Shown piece after piece: positions 1-8,809 of a stretch of 64,000 nt of DNA. Each line of letters opens with the position of its first letter. The first letter of the stretch is position 1. This DNA is from Legionella sheltonii (lineage in GTDB: Bacteria > Pseudomonadota > Gammaproteobacteria > Legionellales > Legionellaceae): NCBI RefSeq assembly GCF_026191355.1, contig NZ_JAPHOQ010000009.1:62001-126000 (forward strand), read 5' to 3'. Made by a program: the position numbers and the translations under genes. The notes beneath the pieces were generated by a model that had not been told where the DNA came from, made no database searches, and was given only the letters and a program-made list of their open reading frames with translations.

Positions 1-1
1 A

Positions 2-313
2 CGTGCGGGTCGTCGTGTTTCAGTTTTATTTACTAAAGGCTTTTGGATAGACAAAGAACATCAGGTGTATGAGTCAGGACGAGCCATCAATGAAGGACGT
101 GCCCAAAACGAGTCTGGGGTTACAACCACTGTAAGCCGTGCCTATGAATTAAATACACACCCAGTGAATGGCGCTTCATTGATGCAGTCCAATAATCAAG
201 AGCCCATGGTTCAAACCGTTAATCCTGTTGAGAATCCACTATTAAATCAACCAGGACAACCCACTACCCCATTATTTTCAACCGTACAAAATGAGGAGCC
301 ACTTCATGATTAA
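2..313 (+). CDS. traB: 3' end of a TraB-like transfer protein (cut by window edge)
   Basis: An open frame enters from the left edge and ends at 313. Only the last ~103 residues are visible. They start with a short beta-strand-like stretch (VSVLFTKGFW) and continue as a low-complexity tail rich in Pro, Asn, Gln and Thr. In F-type transfer operons TraB, the VirB10-like channel scaffold spanning the envelope, lies just before traV and traC, and the next two genes here fit those. The traB call therefore rests mainly on gene order. A GTG at 65 lies inside the frame and is unlikely to be the real start. The stop overlaps the start of the next gene. Confidence 0.45.
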   Translation, partial: RAGRRVSVLFTKGFWIDKEHQVYESGRAINEGRAQNESGVTTTVSRAYELNTHPVNGASLMQSNNQEPMVQTVNPVENPLLNQPGQPTTPLFSTVQNEEPLHD

Positions 314-533
314 ACCTCTATTTTTATTGAGTACCCTTTTCTTAGTGTCGCAGTTATCTGCCTGCTCCAAATCCATCCTGGACAACGAGGATGCCAGATG
401 CCCCTTTGCTGACAGGGGTGGTTGTCAAAGCATGGAGATGGTGAATCGCATGGTACAGGAAAAACGCTACACACCCGATGGTCAATTCGTGCAGCAGGCA
501 AAAAGCCAGGCTCTTTATTCAGGTTATAAGTAG
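306..533 (+). CDS. traV: TraV-like outer-membrane lipoprotein
   Basis: A 75-residue lipoprotein with a hydrophobic signal and lipobox LSAC at about residues 16-19. It is followed by a Cys-containing segment (CP, then GGCQSMEMVN) like the conserved part of F-type TraV. TraV is the VirB7-like lipoprotein that anchors the TraB/TraK core complex in the outer membrane. I chose ATG 306 over ATG 291 because a GAGGAG ribosome site (293-298) lies 7 nt upstream and the signal peptide then starts properly. The protein is much shorter than F TraV, which is about 170 residues. It overlaps the upstream gene by 8 nt and precedes traC by 28 nt. Confidence 0.7.
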   Translation: MIKPLFLLSTLFLVSQLSACSKSILDNEDARCPFADRGGCQSMEMVNRMVQEKRYTPDGQFVQQAKSQALYSGYK

Positions 534-561
534 GCGCTGACCAGTTCACAGGAGAGAAGCC

Positions 562-3111
562 ATGTTTACAAACGCTATAGAATGGGTCCAAGATACTTAT
601 GAGTTGCTAAAGGAGACCTGGAATGACAAAGGGCTAACGGGCAATGATCTCGATTTTGACCTCAAGGCACATCAATATCCTTCGTTTACTGAAAAAATAC
701 TGCCTTATCAATATTTTGATGAGGAATCGAAGCTGTTTTTTAACGAATACAACGCAGGATTAATTTATCGCATTATTCCTTTAACAGGTGCGAATGAACA
801 CATAGCGGAACAACTGGATACGCTGCTTCAATCTAAAGTATCGCATGAGTTCACCTTGCAGTTGATTTGCGTCAAACACAATCAAGTTGGGAATGATATT
901 GAAGCGTTTACTTCCCAGTTTGCAAAAAGCGAATTTGAAAATTTAAGCCTGTTAGGAGATAACCTTAAGGCCTTTTATCAGAAAGCCGCCATCCATGGTT
1001 TTAAAACCAACACGATGCTTTCACCGCGATTAACGCATACAGATTGCTATATCGTTATTGATAAAATCAAAAAAGAATCCGAGAGTGATTTAAAAGCCTG
1101 TTTTGGCCAGTTTCGCGTTTCGTTTGAAGCCTCCTTAAGTGCTGCAAAAATTGGATTCAAGCAAGCAGATGCAACTGATTTTTTGCATTTGCTTCATTTT
1201 TATCTGGATAATTGTCCTGATGTCATTACTCCACGCCCTGTAATTTATGATAAAACCAAGTTACTCAAAGAGCAGGCACTGTCTCATGACTTTGATATTG
1301 AATTTAAAAATAATGAAGTAGTGATTAAAGGGGTTAATGAATCTGGGCGTGCTTATGAAACAGTAGTCACTGTTCTGACCATTGATCGTCTGCCTCGCCA
1401 GTATTGTTTATGGGAGAACATTAATAATACCAGCAATATTTTTCATCCTGATAAAAGAATATCCTGCAATCACATCATTTCAGTCATCTATCTGGTCGAA
1501 GAGCAAGGACGTGCTCAGGGTAGGGCGAATCGTAAAACCCGTGATTTGGATAAAAAATCTAAAAGTGATTACGCATTAAATGTGGCGGGAACGGAGGAGC
1601 AGGCACGGGTATGGCGTACTTTTCGTGATGATTTATCCTCTCAGAAGACTCGTTCTGTAAAGATGCTTTATAATGTGGTTCTTTTTTCAAGACCTCATGA
1701 GAAAGAGCGTGATGTAGAAGCTGCTCGCACAGTATTTGCGTTTAATGACATTAAACTGGCATTGTGTAAACGCATGCAATGTCCCTATTTTTTAGTCTCG
1801 ATGCCGTTTTTTTTCACAGGAAATCTGGTTAAGGATTTTTCTCTTCCCACAATGATGTGGCCAATTTCTTCATGGAATGCAACTCAATACATGCCCATTC
1901 TTTCTGACTGGCGCGGAGTAGGCAGGGGTATCTTGTTACCTACCATGCGCGATCAATTCGCCTGCATCGATCCCTTCTCTGGTGTATTTGGCAGCAATTA
2001 CAACATGGCTGTCACCGGAACCTCGGGCGGTGGAAAAAGCTTTTTCATTCAGATGCTGATGCTCAATATCCTATTTAATGGCGGAGATATTTTCATTATT
2101 GATGTAGGTGGGAGCTATAGAAAACTGTGTGAGGCGCTCGGTGGGACTTATCTTGAATACAGCAATTTGGCGATGAATCCCTTTACCCATGTAACGGACA
2201 TTTTACGGGAGATTGATGACATTATTGCCTTGTTTGAATTATTAACCTGCCCAACCAGCGGTGCTACAGATGACGACCGAGGCACTTTAAGAGAAGCCAT
2301 TTTAACCGCTTTTGGAACAACTCAGAATCAAACACGCATTGATGAGGTTGCAGGAGTCTTATTGTCGTTGTACGAGCACGACCGCGAAACTTATCCTACA
2401 GCGCGCATTTTGTCTAAGAACCTCCAGCGTTACTGTTCTGCCTCAGAGCATGGCAAAGCGTTTAATGAACCCTCTCAGCTATCACCTGATGCCCGTATGA
2501 TTGTAGTGGACTTAAAGGAAATTGAGGACAATCAAAGTATTCGCGCCCCTGTTCTTCTGTCCGTTATTTCCCAGTTTCAAAGACGTATGTTCAACTCAGA
2601 CAGGAACAAACAAAAGATGTGCATCATTGATGAAGCCTGGTCATTTTTTACAGGAGATTCAATTGCGGTGAACTTTATTACCAAAGGCTTTCGTACTGGT
2701 CGGCGGCATAAAGCATCATTTGTCACGATTACTCAGGGGATTGAGGATTATTTCGAATTTTCAGAAGCGCGAGCTGCCTGGGAAAATTCCGCATTAAAGC
2801 TTGTTTTTTTACAAGAGGAATCACCGCTTTTGGAGCATCAAAAAAAGCATGAGACTTTTTCAGACTACGAGATGACTATTCTCAAATCATTCCCGATAGC
2901 GAAAGAAGCAGGTTTTTCTCAAGTTTTACTGCGTGCTAATGGTATTTCCTCCTTTCATCGCTTGTTTGTGGATCCGTTTACTCGCGTGCTTTTATCTTCC
3001 GATGGTGATGATTATCAGGCAGTCATTAATTATGTGGCACAGGGACTGTTATTTCTGGATGCCGTATCGCAAGTGGCAAAGGAGCATTATGGGAGAGCTT
3101 ATGCGGTTTAA
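562..3111 (+). CDS. traC: TraC, VirB4-family ATPase of the F-type T4SS
   Basis: An 849-residue cytoplasmic ATPase that powers pilus assembly and conjugative transfer. The Walker A motif GTSGGGKS is at about residues 486-493 and Walker B CIIDEAW at about 686-692. A QGIEDY segment after Walker B also matches TraC/VirB4 proteins. Length fits F TraC (~875 aa). A good ribosome site (AGGAGAG) precedes ATG 562. The 3' end overlaps the trbI start. Confidence is high because motifs, length and order all agree. Confidence 0.95.
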   Translation: MFTNAIEWVQDTYELLKETWNDKGLTGNDLDFDLKAHQYPSFTEKILPYQYFDEESKLFFNEYNAGLIYRIIPLTGANEHIAEQLDTLLQSKVSHEFTLQLICVKHNQVGNDIEAFTSQFAKSEFENLSLLGDNLKAFYQKAAIHGFKTNTMLSPRLTHTDCYIVIDKIKKESESDLKACFGQFRVSFEASLSAAKIGFKQADATDFLHLLHFYLDNCPDVITPRPVIYDKTKLLKEQALSHDFDIEFKNNEVVIKGVNESGRAYETVVTVLTIDRLPRQYCLWENINNTSNIFHPDKRISCNHIISVIYLVEEQGRAQGRANRKTRDLDKKSKSDYALNVAGTEEQARVWRTFRDDLSSQKTRSVKMLYNVVLFSRPHEKERDVEAARTVFAFNDIKLALCKRMQCPYFLVSMPFFFTGNLVKDFSLPTMMWPISSWNATQYMPILSDWRGVGRGILLPTMRDQFACIDPFSGVFGSNYNMAVTGTSGGGKSFFIQMLMLNILFNGGDIFIIDVGGSYRKLCEALGGTYLEYSNLAMNPFTHVTDILREIDDIIALFELLTCPTSGATDDDRGTLREAILTAFGTTQNQTRIDEVAGVLLSLYEHDRETYPTARILSKNLQRYCSASEHGKAFNEPSQLSPDARMIVVDLKEIEDNQSIRAPVLLSVISQFQRRMFNSDRNKQKMCIIDEAWSFFTGDSIAVNFITKGFRTGRRHKASFVTITQGIEDYFEFSEARAAWENSALKLVFLQEESPLLEHQKKHETFSDYEMTILKSFPIAKEAGFSQVLLRANGISSFHRLFVDPFTRVLLSSDGDDYQAVINYVAQGLLFLDAVSQVAKEHYGRAYAV

Positions 3112-3466
3112 CCAGATCAAAACCATGCACTGGGTCTTTGCAGGAATTGGCGGATTAATTGGAATTCTGGCGGGTATTTTGGTGATGTGGCCTAAGCCTT
3201 TACCTCTTTTGGTGGTTGACATGAATCGTGCCATTGAAGCGCCTTCGGTAATGCTTGCTCGCTCCAAACTGACTCATGAAGAACAATTAAAAATAATGGA
3301 GCGCTTTTCACGCACCCTCCCAGAAGTCATCAAGGATTATGGAGCGTCACATCGGGTAACCCTTGTGAGTGCGTCCGTATTGGCGGGTTTCAAACCGTCC
3401 CATGTGGATGTGACGGATGAGCTTATTGCCTTGACCATAACAAGGATAAAACATGAGGCACGCTAG
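3089..3466 (+). CDS. trbI: TrbI-like pilus assembly membrane protein
   Basis: About 125 residues, with one N-terminal transmembrane helix (roughly residues 12-32, AGIGGLIGILAGILVMW) and a periplasmic remainder. This layout and the position between traC and traW match F TrbI, an inner-membrane protein affecting pilus extension and retraction. The open frame runs further upstream inside traC, but ATG 3089 (AAGGAG just before it) or ATG 3101 (GGGAGAG before it) are the credible starts. It overlaps traC by 23 nt and traW by 14 nt. Confidence 0.8.
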   Translation: MGELMRFNQIKTMHWVFAGIGGLIGILAGILVMWPKPLPLLVVDMNRAIEAPSVMLARSKLTHEEQLKIMERFSRTLPEVIKDYGASHRVTLVSASVLAGFKPSHVDVTDELIALTITRIKHEAR

Positions 3467-4088
3467 CAAACAGTTGTTTCTCCTTATTCTAGGTTTTTTC
3501 TGTCTATTAGAACCTGTGAGTCATGCAAAAAATATAGGTCATTATGGTCAGACATTCCCTGTCAATGAAGAGGATATAAGGAAAGTCATTATGAACAAAC
3601 TCTATGCATTGCAGCAAAGCGGTGATTTAGAGCATGTTCAACGCGATTTAGAGCAGAAAGCCGCACGTCAGGCGATGAGGCCAACCCCTTTGGCATTGAG
3701 CACGACTCGCAAGCCTAAGACGTTTCGCATTTCACCGGCAGTGACTGTATCTCATGATATCTGGACACCTGATGGACATTTAATTGCAAAAGCAGGAACT
3801 CGGATCAATCCATTTGAGCGTGTTCACTTCCTTAAAACCCTGATTTTTTTTAATGCAGATGATACAGGACAGGTTGCCTGGGTTAAAAAACATTACACCG
3901 ACTTTAAGCACGTTAAATTTATTTTGACCGGTGGGGATGTTCGAGTTGCTGCAGAGCTTTTTGGTCGAATTTATTTTGATGTGAACGGCATCATTTCATC
4001 CAGGCTTCACCTTCAACACGTTCCAAGCATAGTCAGCCAGGAAGGTCTTGATTGGCAGGTTAAAGAAATTGGAGTGAACGATGAATAA
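3453..4088 (+). CDS. traW: TraW, periplasmic pilus assembly protein
   Basis: A 211-residue exported protein with a cleavable signal peptide ending near SHAKN (~residue 26). The mature start (IGHYGQTFPVNEEDI) and the C-terminal ILTGGDV and GRIYFDVNG segments are typical of TraW. TraW works with TraU, TrbC, TraF and TraH in F-pilus assembly in the periplasm. The gene overlaps trbI and traU, so it is translationally coupled on both sides. Confidence 0.92.
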   Translation: MRHASKQLFLLILGFFCLLEPVSHAKNIGHYGQTFPVNEEDIRKVIMNKLYALQQSGDLEHVQRDLEQKAARQAMRPTPLALSTTRKPKTFRISPAVTVSHDIWTPDGHLIAKAGTRINPFERVHFLKTLIFFNADDTGQVAWVKKHYTDFKHVKFILTGGDVRVAAELFGRIYFDVNGIISSRLHLQHVPSIVSQEGLDWQVKEIGVNDE

Positions 4089-5058
4089 ACGATTCTTCTA
4101 TTCGATTATTGTGGGCTTATTCTTCATAGGTTCACTGCAGGCATCACAATGTAAGGGGCATTTTGTCAATCCTATAACAGACATTTGCTGGGATTGTTTG
4201 TTCCCATTAACCATTGGCTCCTCCGAAGTGGTAAAGAGCCAATATCCTGATACGAAAAACCCTGGCAACCCTATCTGCTCCTGCCCAAACAAATTACAAC
4301 TTTTAGGAGTTACTATAGGTTATTGGGAACCCTTTGCGTTAGTGGATGTGACACGAAAGCCTTATTGCATGGTGAATCTTGGGGTGCAATTGCACATTAA
4401 AGATCAGGGGCTGGGTGGTTCACAAATGCCTGATACCGATGGGCGGGGCGCATTTTATTACGTGCATTGGTACAAATACCCACTGATGTATTGGCTGCAG
4501 GTACTCACTTCCATCGGCTGTATGGAGACAGAAGATTTCGATGTGATGTATTTGAGTGAACTTGATCCAACATGGAATGACTCTGAGTTTGCTTTTGTTC
4601 TTAATCCTGAGGCCACTTTATTTACCACACCGCCAGTGCGTGCGTCTTGTGCTGCAGATGCAACCAAAGCATTCGCAGGGACGGCCATGGATTCTTTATT
4701 CTGGTGCATGGGCGCTCAAGGTTCCACTTATCCTCTCAATGGTTTTGTTGCCAATCAGGCAAGTCCCATTAGTGCCGCAACACTTCTGACAGAACGCACC
4801 GACTTTAAGCTTCATCGCCTTGGAGCAATTAAAGATTCCGTTGGTAAAGATTGGCCTGCACTTTGTAGCACCTATCGCTCTTCCATTTTACCTAAAAGCC
4901 GGTATCGCTACCAATTAGTCAATACATTGCCTGATGCAAAACGCTGCCAGCCCTTTGGCCGTTCAGTCATTACCTGGGAAGCCGGACATACCTATCCTGG
5001 GGATGGGGATAATTTTGGTTTCATGATTTGGCGCAAGAGAAATTGTTGCTTTTTATAA
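4081..5058 (+). CDS. traU: TraU, DNA transfer and pilus assembly protein
   Basis: A 325-residue exported, cysteine-rich protein of the TraU family. After a signal peptide (ending near QAS, ~residue 21) come the conserved CKGHFVNPITDICWDC start and a Leu/Phe-rich segment LFPLTIG. Cysteines recur throughout, consistent with disulfide-dependent folding by the TrbB/TraF products encoded downstream. F TraU is ~330 aa, so the length fits. It overlaps traW by 8 nt. Confidence 0.94.
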   Translation: MNKRFFYSIIVGLFFIGSLQASQCKGHFVNPITDICWDCLFPLTIGSSEVVKSQYPDTKNPGNPICSCPNKLQLLGVTIGYWEPFALVDVTRKPYCMVNLGVQLHIKDQGLGGSQMPDTDGRGAFYYVHWYKYPLMYWLQVLTSIGCMETEDFDVMYLSELDPTWNDSEFAFVLNPEATLFTTPPVRASCAADATKAFAGTAMDSLFWCMGAQGSTYPLNGFVANQASPISAATLLTERTDFKLHRLGAIKDSVGKDWPALCSTYRSSILPKSRYRYQLVNTLPDAKRCQPFGRSVITWEAGHTYPGDGDNFGFMIWRKRNCCFL

Positions 5059-5069
5059 GGAGGCCTTTC

Positions 5070-5735
5070 ATGGCGCACTACATTAAAATCATTATTCTGT
5101 TTCTAACTGGGATTGGCGGATGCTTTGCAAACACTAATGATGAGTTAAGGCATTACCAAGAAGAAGGGGATCACCAGGTATCAACCATTTCGAATAAGAC
5201 AATTGAAACGCTAAAGCGCACGTCCTCACGGAATCAATCAGAGCATCAATTATTAATTGATACACTCATGCAACGCAGCACAAACGGTTTACAAAGCAAT
5301 CAAAAGCCACAGGGGGCTGAAGGTGCCATTTTATTTGTATCCTTTTCCATGCCCGACTCACTTTTATTTGCATTGAGCGATGAAGCAGCACGGTTTCATA
5401 TTCCCGTGGTCATTAATGGGCTAGTGGATGGTGATTTTAAAAAAACCATAGAAACATTTAAACGCCTTAATAGCGAAGCCCAAAAGCAGCATTTGAACTT
5501 TAAGGGAATTTCTATTGATCCAGTCTGGTTTAATCAATTCCACATTACAACGGTTCCAGCGCTTGTAGTAACAGAGCCCTCCAGGTCTTGCGGTTCAGGG
5601 CAGCCCTGCACCAATCAACCGTTTGATGTAGTGTATGGCAATGCAAGCATTAAAAAAGGACTCGAGCTCATCGCCCAGAAAGGAGACGCAGGAGCGACAT
5701 TAGCGGCCACCATTTTGGAGAAAGGCCATGTTTAG
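5070..5735 (+). CDS. trbC: TrbC, F-type conjugation periplasmic protein
   Basis: A 221-residue exported protein with an N-terminal hydrophobic signal and the family core (LFVSFSMPDSLLFAL, then IPVVINGLVDGDFKKT) around residues 85-130. This matches the F-type TrbC family, which interacts with TraW. In some plasmids TraW and TrbC are fused. ATG 5070 is chosen over the upstream 5028 frame start because it follows the traU stop and has AGGAGG at 5058-5063. It overlaps traN by 8 nt. Confidence 0.88.
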   Translation: MAHYIKIIILFLTGIGGCFANTNDELRHYQEEGDHQVSTISNKTIETLKRTSSRNQSEHQLLIDTLMQRSTNGLQSNQKPQGAEGAILFVSFSMPDSLLFALSDEAARFHIPVVINGLVDGDFKKTIETFKRLNSEAQKQHLNFKGISIDPVWFNQFHITTVPALVVTEPSRSCGSGQPCTNQPFDVVYGNASIKKGLELIAQKGDAGATLAATILEKGHV

Positions 5736-7539
5736 AAGTATGTTGGCCATCGCCTGTATTTTTGGTTTTTGCACTTTCTCGGCTGCCAATACAACAGCTC
5801 AGGACTTTCAGAAATTAAAAGAATACGCAAAATCTTTGGGGAATCAACCGCTGAGCGCCATGAATGAATTTAAGCCCCAGAATACCTTCAAAGACTATAC
5901 GGAAACTCCCTCGCAATCGCTTCATTATCAGGGGGTTGAAACTGAAAAAACCGATTTAAGTACCTTTGCTGCCAATGCCTTACACAATGATGCCGGTGGA
6001 CGTACTGTGACTGAGCATTTTGGCCAACGCCAATTTGAAATCAATACTAAAAATGAAGCGATTAAGAACGCTAAATTAATTGAAGAAGAAAGTTACGCCA
6101 TTACTCATGGACAATCCAATGAGCGAGTCAAATGTGATGAAAAACCACAGGCTTGTCAAATTAAATCGCATGAGGAAATCTGCCATACATCAAGGCAATT
6201 GCCCGAGCAGCAGTGTTTTAAGAAACGTAAAGTAACAGTGAACACCGAGCGCTTAAGTCAAAGAGCTGATTTTGAGGTATGGGTTCATAAAAAATGGACG
6301 GGGATTATTGCGGTTAATCTTATAACGGGTGCCATGACCAATAGCGCAGGCGGGCACTTAACCAATCCCGTTAAATTAAACCATCCCTGCGAGGAGATAA
6401 AGGCCTCCATCCATTCGATTTTAAACAATGGTGACCGGGCGTACTGGGTACATGTAGTGAGCAATCCAACCTGTCAGAACGGCGGGGTAATCACCCTTAA
6501 GGTGTCACAAAAGTTTGCTCGTTACTACCCAATTCAAGTGGCATTGACGATTATTGCTCATTCCAAATCCTATGTGGAAGAAGAGCACTGGGATAATGAA
6601 TGCGCCACTCTTGAGACAAACAACCTATGTCAAAAAACACAAGAGCAGTGTACTGATTCCAATCCAACCCGTGTCATTAATGGTCTGCCCGTCACCCGTG
6701 ATTGCTGGGAGCTTAATGCACGATACCAGTGTGCATCCGCTGCAGCCGATGAATGTAAAACGCAACGGGAAAAAGGATGCTTACAGGCAAGCTCGCGCTG
6801 CACATTAATGAACAATAATACCTGCTCGCTCTATGAGCAGGTATATCGTTGCGATGAGACAGTCTGCCCACAGCCTGTGGCCTGTGTGCGAGATCTCTTT
6901 TGTGCCGATGGAGACTGCACGGAACATGCAGCAACTCAGAATGATGGTTTTGGAGAGGCCATGGCACCCATGGCCGTTGCAGGGGCTGCTGGCGCTGAGT
7001 TTGGTAAAACGCAGGCTACCTTATTTTCAGGCCATCCTGTGCAGTGCAAAATCTGGGTTTGGGACATTATTGATTGTTGTTCGAATGAAGGCTGGGCTGA
7101 CAAACTCCATATCGATTTGTGTCGTGAAGAAGATAAGGCTTTAGGCAAAGCCAAATTGAATTACCTGGCTCATTATGTAGGCGAGTTTTGCAGCCAGAAA
7201 GATCCCATTTTTGGCACCTGTCTGGAGCACAAACGCACCTATTGTGTCTTTGACAGCAAAATGGCGCGCATTATCCAGGCCGAAGGACGTTTAAGACAAT
7301 TAAATCCCAACGCTTTAGGAGATGCAGAGCATACACGCTGTGCGGGGCTCAGTGTGAATGAATTACAAAGCCTTGATATGGGACGCATCGATTTTTTAAA
7401 CCCTGTGTATCCATTTCCCCAGGGACAGCCAACAAAAGAAGCAGGAATTGTAGGCGATGTCGTTTTAAATAGCCCCGACGCTTCAAAAACCATGGATGAA
7501 ATCAAACGGCGAGTCCAGAAAAAGGCGGAACAAAAATGA
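5728..7539 (+). CDS. traN: TraN, mating-pair stabilisation outer-membrane protein
   Basis: A 603-residue exported protein with more than 30 cysteines, the same length as F TraN (602 aa). TraN sits in the outer membrane of the donor and recognises receptors on the recipient surface, so it sets mating specificity. The Cys-dense segment runs from about residue 290 to 390 and continues in the C-terminal third (CKIWVWDIIDCCSN). The signal peptide is at residues 1-20. It overlaps trbC and traF. Confidence 0.93.
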   Translation: MFRSMLAIACIFGFCTFSAANTTAQDFQKLKEYAKSLGNQPLSAMNEFKPQNTFKDYTETPSQSLHYQGVETEKTDLSTFAANALHNDAGGRTVTEHFGQRQFEINTKNEAIKNAKLIEEESYAITHGQSNERVKCDEKPQACQIKSHEEICHTSRQLPEQQCFKKRKVTVNTERLSQRADFEVWVHKKWTGIIAVNLITGAMTNSAGGHLTNPVKLNHPCEEIKASIHSILNNGDRAYWVHVVSNPTCQNGGVITLKVSQKFARYYPIQVALTIIAHSKSYVEEEHWDNECATLETNNLCQKTQEQCTDSNPTRVINGLPVTRDCWELNARYQCASAAADECKTQREKGCLQASSRCTLMNNNTCSLYEQVYRCDETVCPQPVACVRDLFCADGDCTEHAATQNDGFGEAMAPMAVAGAAGAEFGKTQATLFSGHPVQCKIWVWDIIDCCSNEGWADKLHIDLCREEDKALGKAKLNYLAHYVGEFCSQKDPIFGTCLEHKRTYCVFDSKMARIIQAEGRLRQLNPNALGDAEHTRCAGLSVNELQSLDMGRIDFLNPVYPFPQGQPTKEAGIVGDVVLNSPDASKTMDEIKRRVQKKAEQK

Positions 7540-8318
7540 GATTATTCACTATTATTTTAATGTTACTTTCCATGCCGGTCATGGCTGATTTAGTAAGTCC
7601 ACCCGCTCATGGGTTTCATTGGTACAGTACAGAAAACAAAGAGCATCAGGTGAAACCTGTTCAAAATCCAAAGGTATCAAAGCCTTCGCTGACTCCTTAT
7701 GAGCAGCTCATGGAAGTCCGCAAAGCCACAATGAATAAGCTCGCAACGGCATTAATTGCCCCATCATTTGATGCAACCTATGAGTACATGAAAGCCCAGC
7801 AGGTGTATGCCAAAAACAATCAGAAATTTGTCCAGTACTGGCAACAGGTTCTGTTGTCTCATCCTGAGCTGGATCATTCCTTAAATTTTCCAACCGACAA
7901 TACGGCTGTGGCCATTCGCAATGATTCAATGAATCTTTTAATGGAGAGGGTAGTCCGAGAAGGGGCTAAACGTTATGGATTAATCCTTTTTTACAAAGGG
8001 AACAGTTCCATTTCGCAAAAATTCATCACTCATCTTGTGCCATTCGTCAATGTGACCCACTTTTCCATGATTTCGGTTACGACAGATGGACAACCCATTG
8101 AAGGTCTGCCTAATCATAAAAACATACCTCTTCAAGAAATACAAAAAACAATGAATTTGCAGTCACGGTACATGCCTGCACTGTTTCTTGTTGATTTAAA
8201 AACACAACACATGTCGCCCTTGTCCTACGGTTTTGTCTCCACAACCGAGCTAAAGGAACGCCTGCTGGATGTGGCGACTCATTACAAACGATACAGCTAT
8301 GAGGGGTTTGAAGCATGA
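7536..8318 (+). CDS. traF: TraF, thioredoxin-fold pilus assembly protein without CXXC
   Basis: A 260-residue periplasmic protein with signal peptide (~17 residues) and a C-terminal thioredoxin-like domain (from about residue 145, GLILFYKGNSS). The CXXC active site is replaced by a Cys-free segment, as in F TraF, so it is probably not an oxidoreductase. It contains a conserved aromatic start (PPAHGFHWYS). It overlaps traN and the following trbB-like gene by 4 nt each (ATGA). Confidence 0.9.
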   Translation: MRLFTIILMLLSMPVMADLVSPPAHGFHWYSTENKEHQVKPVQNPKVSKPSLTPYEQLMEVRKATMNKLATALIAPSFDATYEYMKAQQVYAKNNQKFVQYWQQVLLSHPELDHSLNFPTDNTAVAIRNDSMNLLMERVVREGAKRYGLILFYKGNSSISQKFITHLVPFVNVTHFSMISVTTDGQPIEGLPNHKNIPLQEIQKTMNLQSRYMPALFLVDLKTQHMSPLSYGFVSTTELKERLLDVATHYKRYSYEGFEA

Positions 8319-8809
8319 TTGTCCGCATCATTTTTTTACTGCTTTGTTCTGTAATTAGTCCTTTGCACGCCAATGTGGCAGTTGAAGAACTCAATGCACT
8401 GTTATTGAAAAAGCAAGCCCCTAAAGCTTTTGCACAGAAGGAATCTCTTGAGGCTAAAGATTTATCCAAAAATTATTATTTTGCATTTATTTATCGAAGC
8501 ACCTGCCCACATTGTAAAAAATTCTCCCCTGTATTAAAGGATTTTTCAGACACATTCCATATTAAGGTTCGTGCTTTTAGCCTGGATGGAGAATCCCTGG
8601 ATGGACTCGACACCACACCATTAACAGCTGAGCTTTTTCAAACGTTCTATGTATCAGGAGGGTATAAGCCTACGGTTCCCGCCTTGTTTTTAGTCAATCG
8701 ACATACCCTGGAAGCCTACGCTGTCTTGTTTGGGCAAGCTTCGCCTTATCAGCTGGCACAAAGAGTTCATGAATTAAAGCAACACATTGAGGAGAAATTT
8801 AATGATTAG
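8315..8809 (+). CDS. trbB: TrbB-like periplasmic disulfide oxidoreductase
   Basis: A 164-residue exported thioredoxin-fold protein with the intact active site CPHC (FIYRSTCPHCKKFSP, about residues 60-75). F TrbB is a periplasmic disulfide isomerase that helps fold the cysteine-rich TraU, TraN and TraH proteins. The cis-Pro segment (TVPALFLVN) is at about residues 124-132. It overlaps traF by 4 nt and traH by 8 nt. Confidence 0.85.
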   Translation: MIVRIIFLLLCSVISPLHANVAVEELNALLLKKQAPKAFAQKESLEAKDLSKNYYFAFIYRSTCPHCKKFSPVLKDFSDTFHIKVRAFSLDGESLDGLDTTPLTAELFQTFYVSGGYKPTVPALFLVNRHTLEAYAVLFGQASPYQLAQRVHELKQHIEEKFND

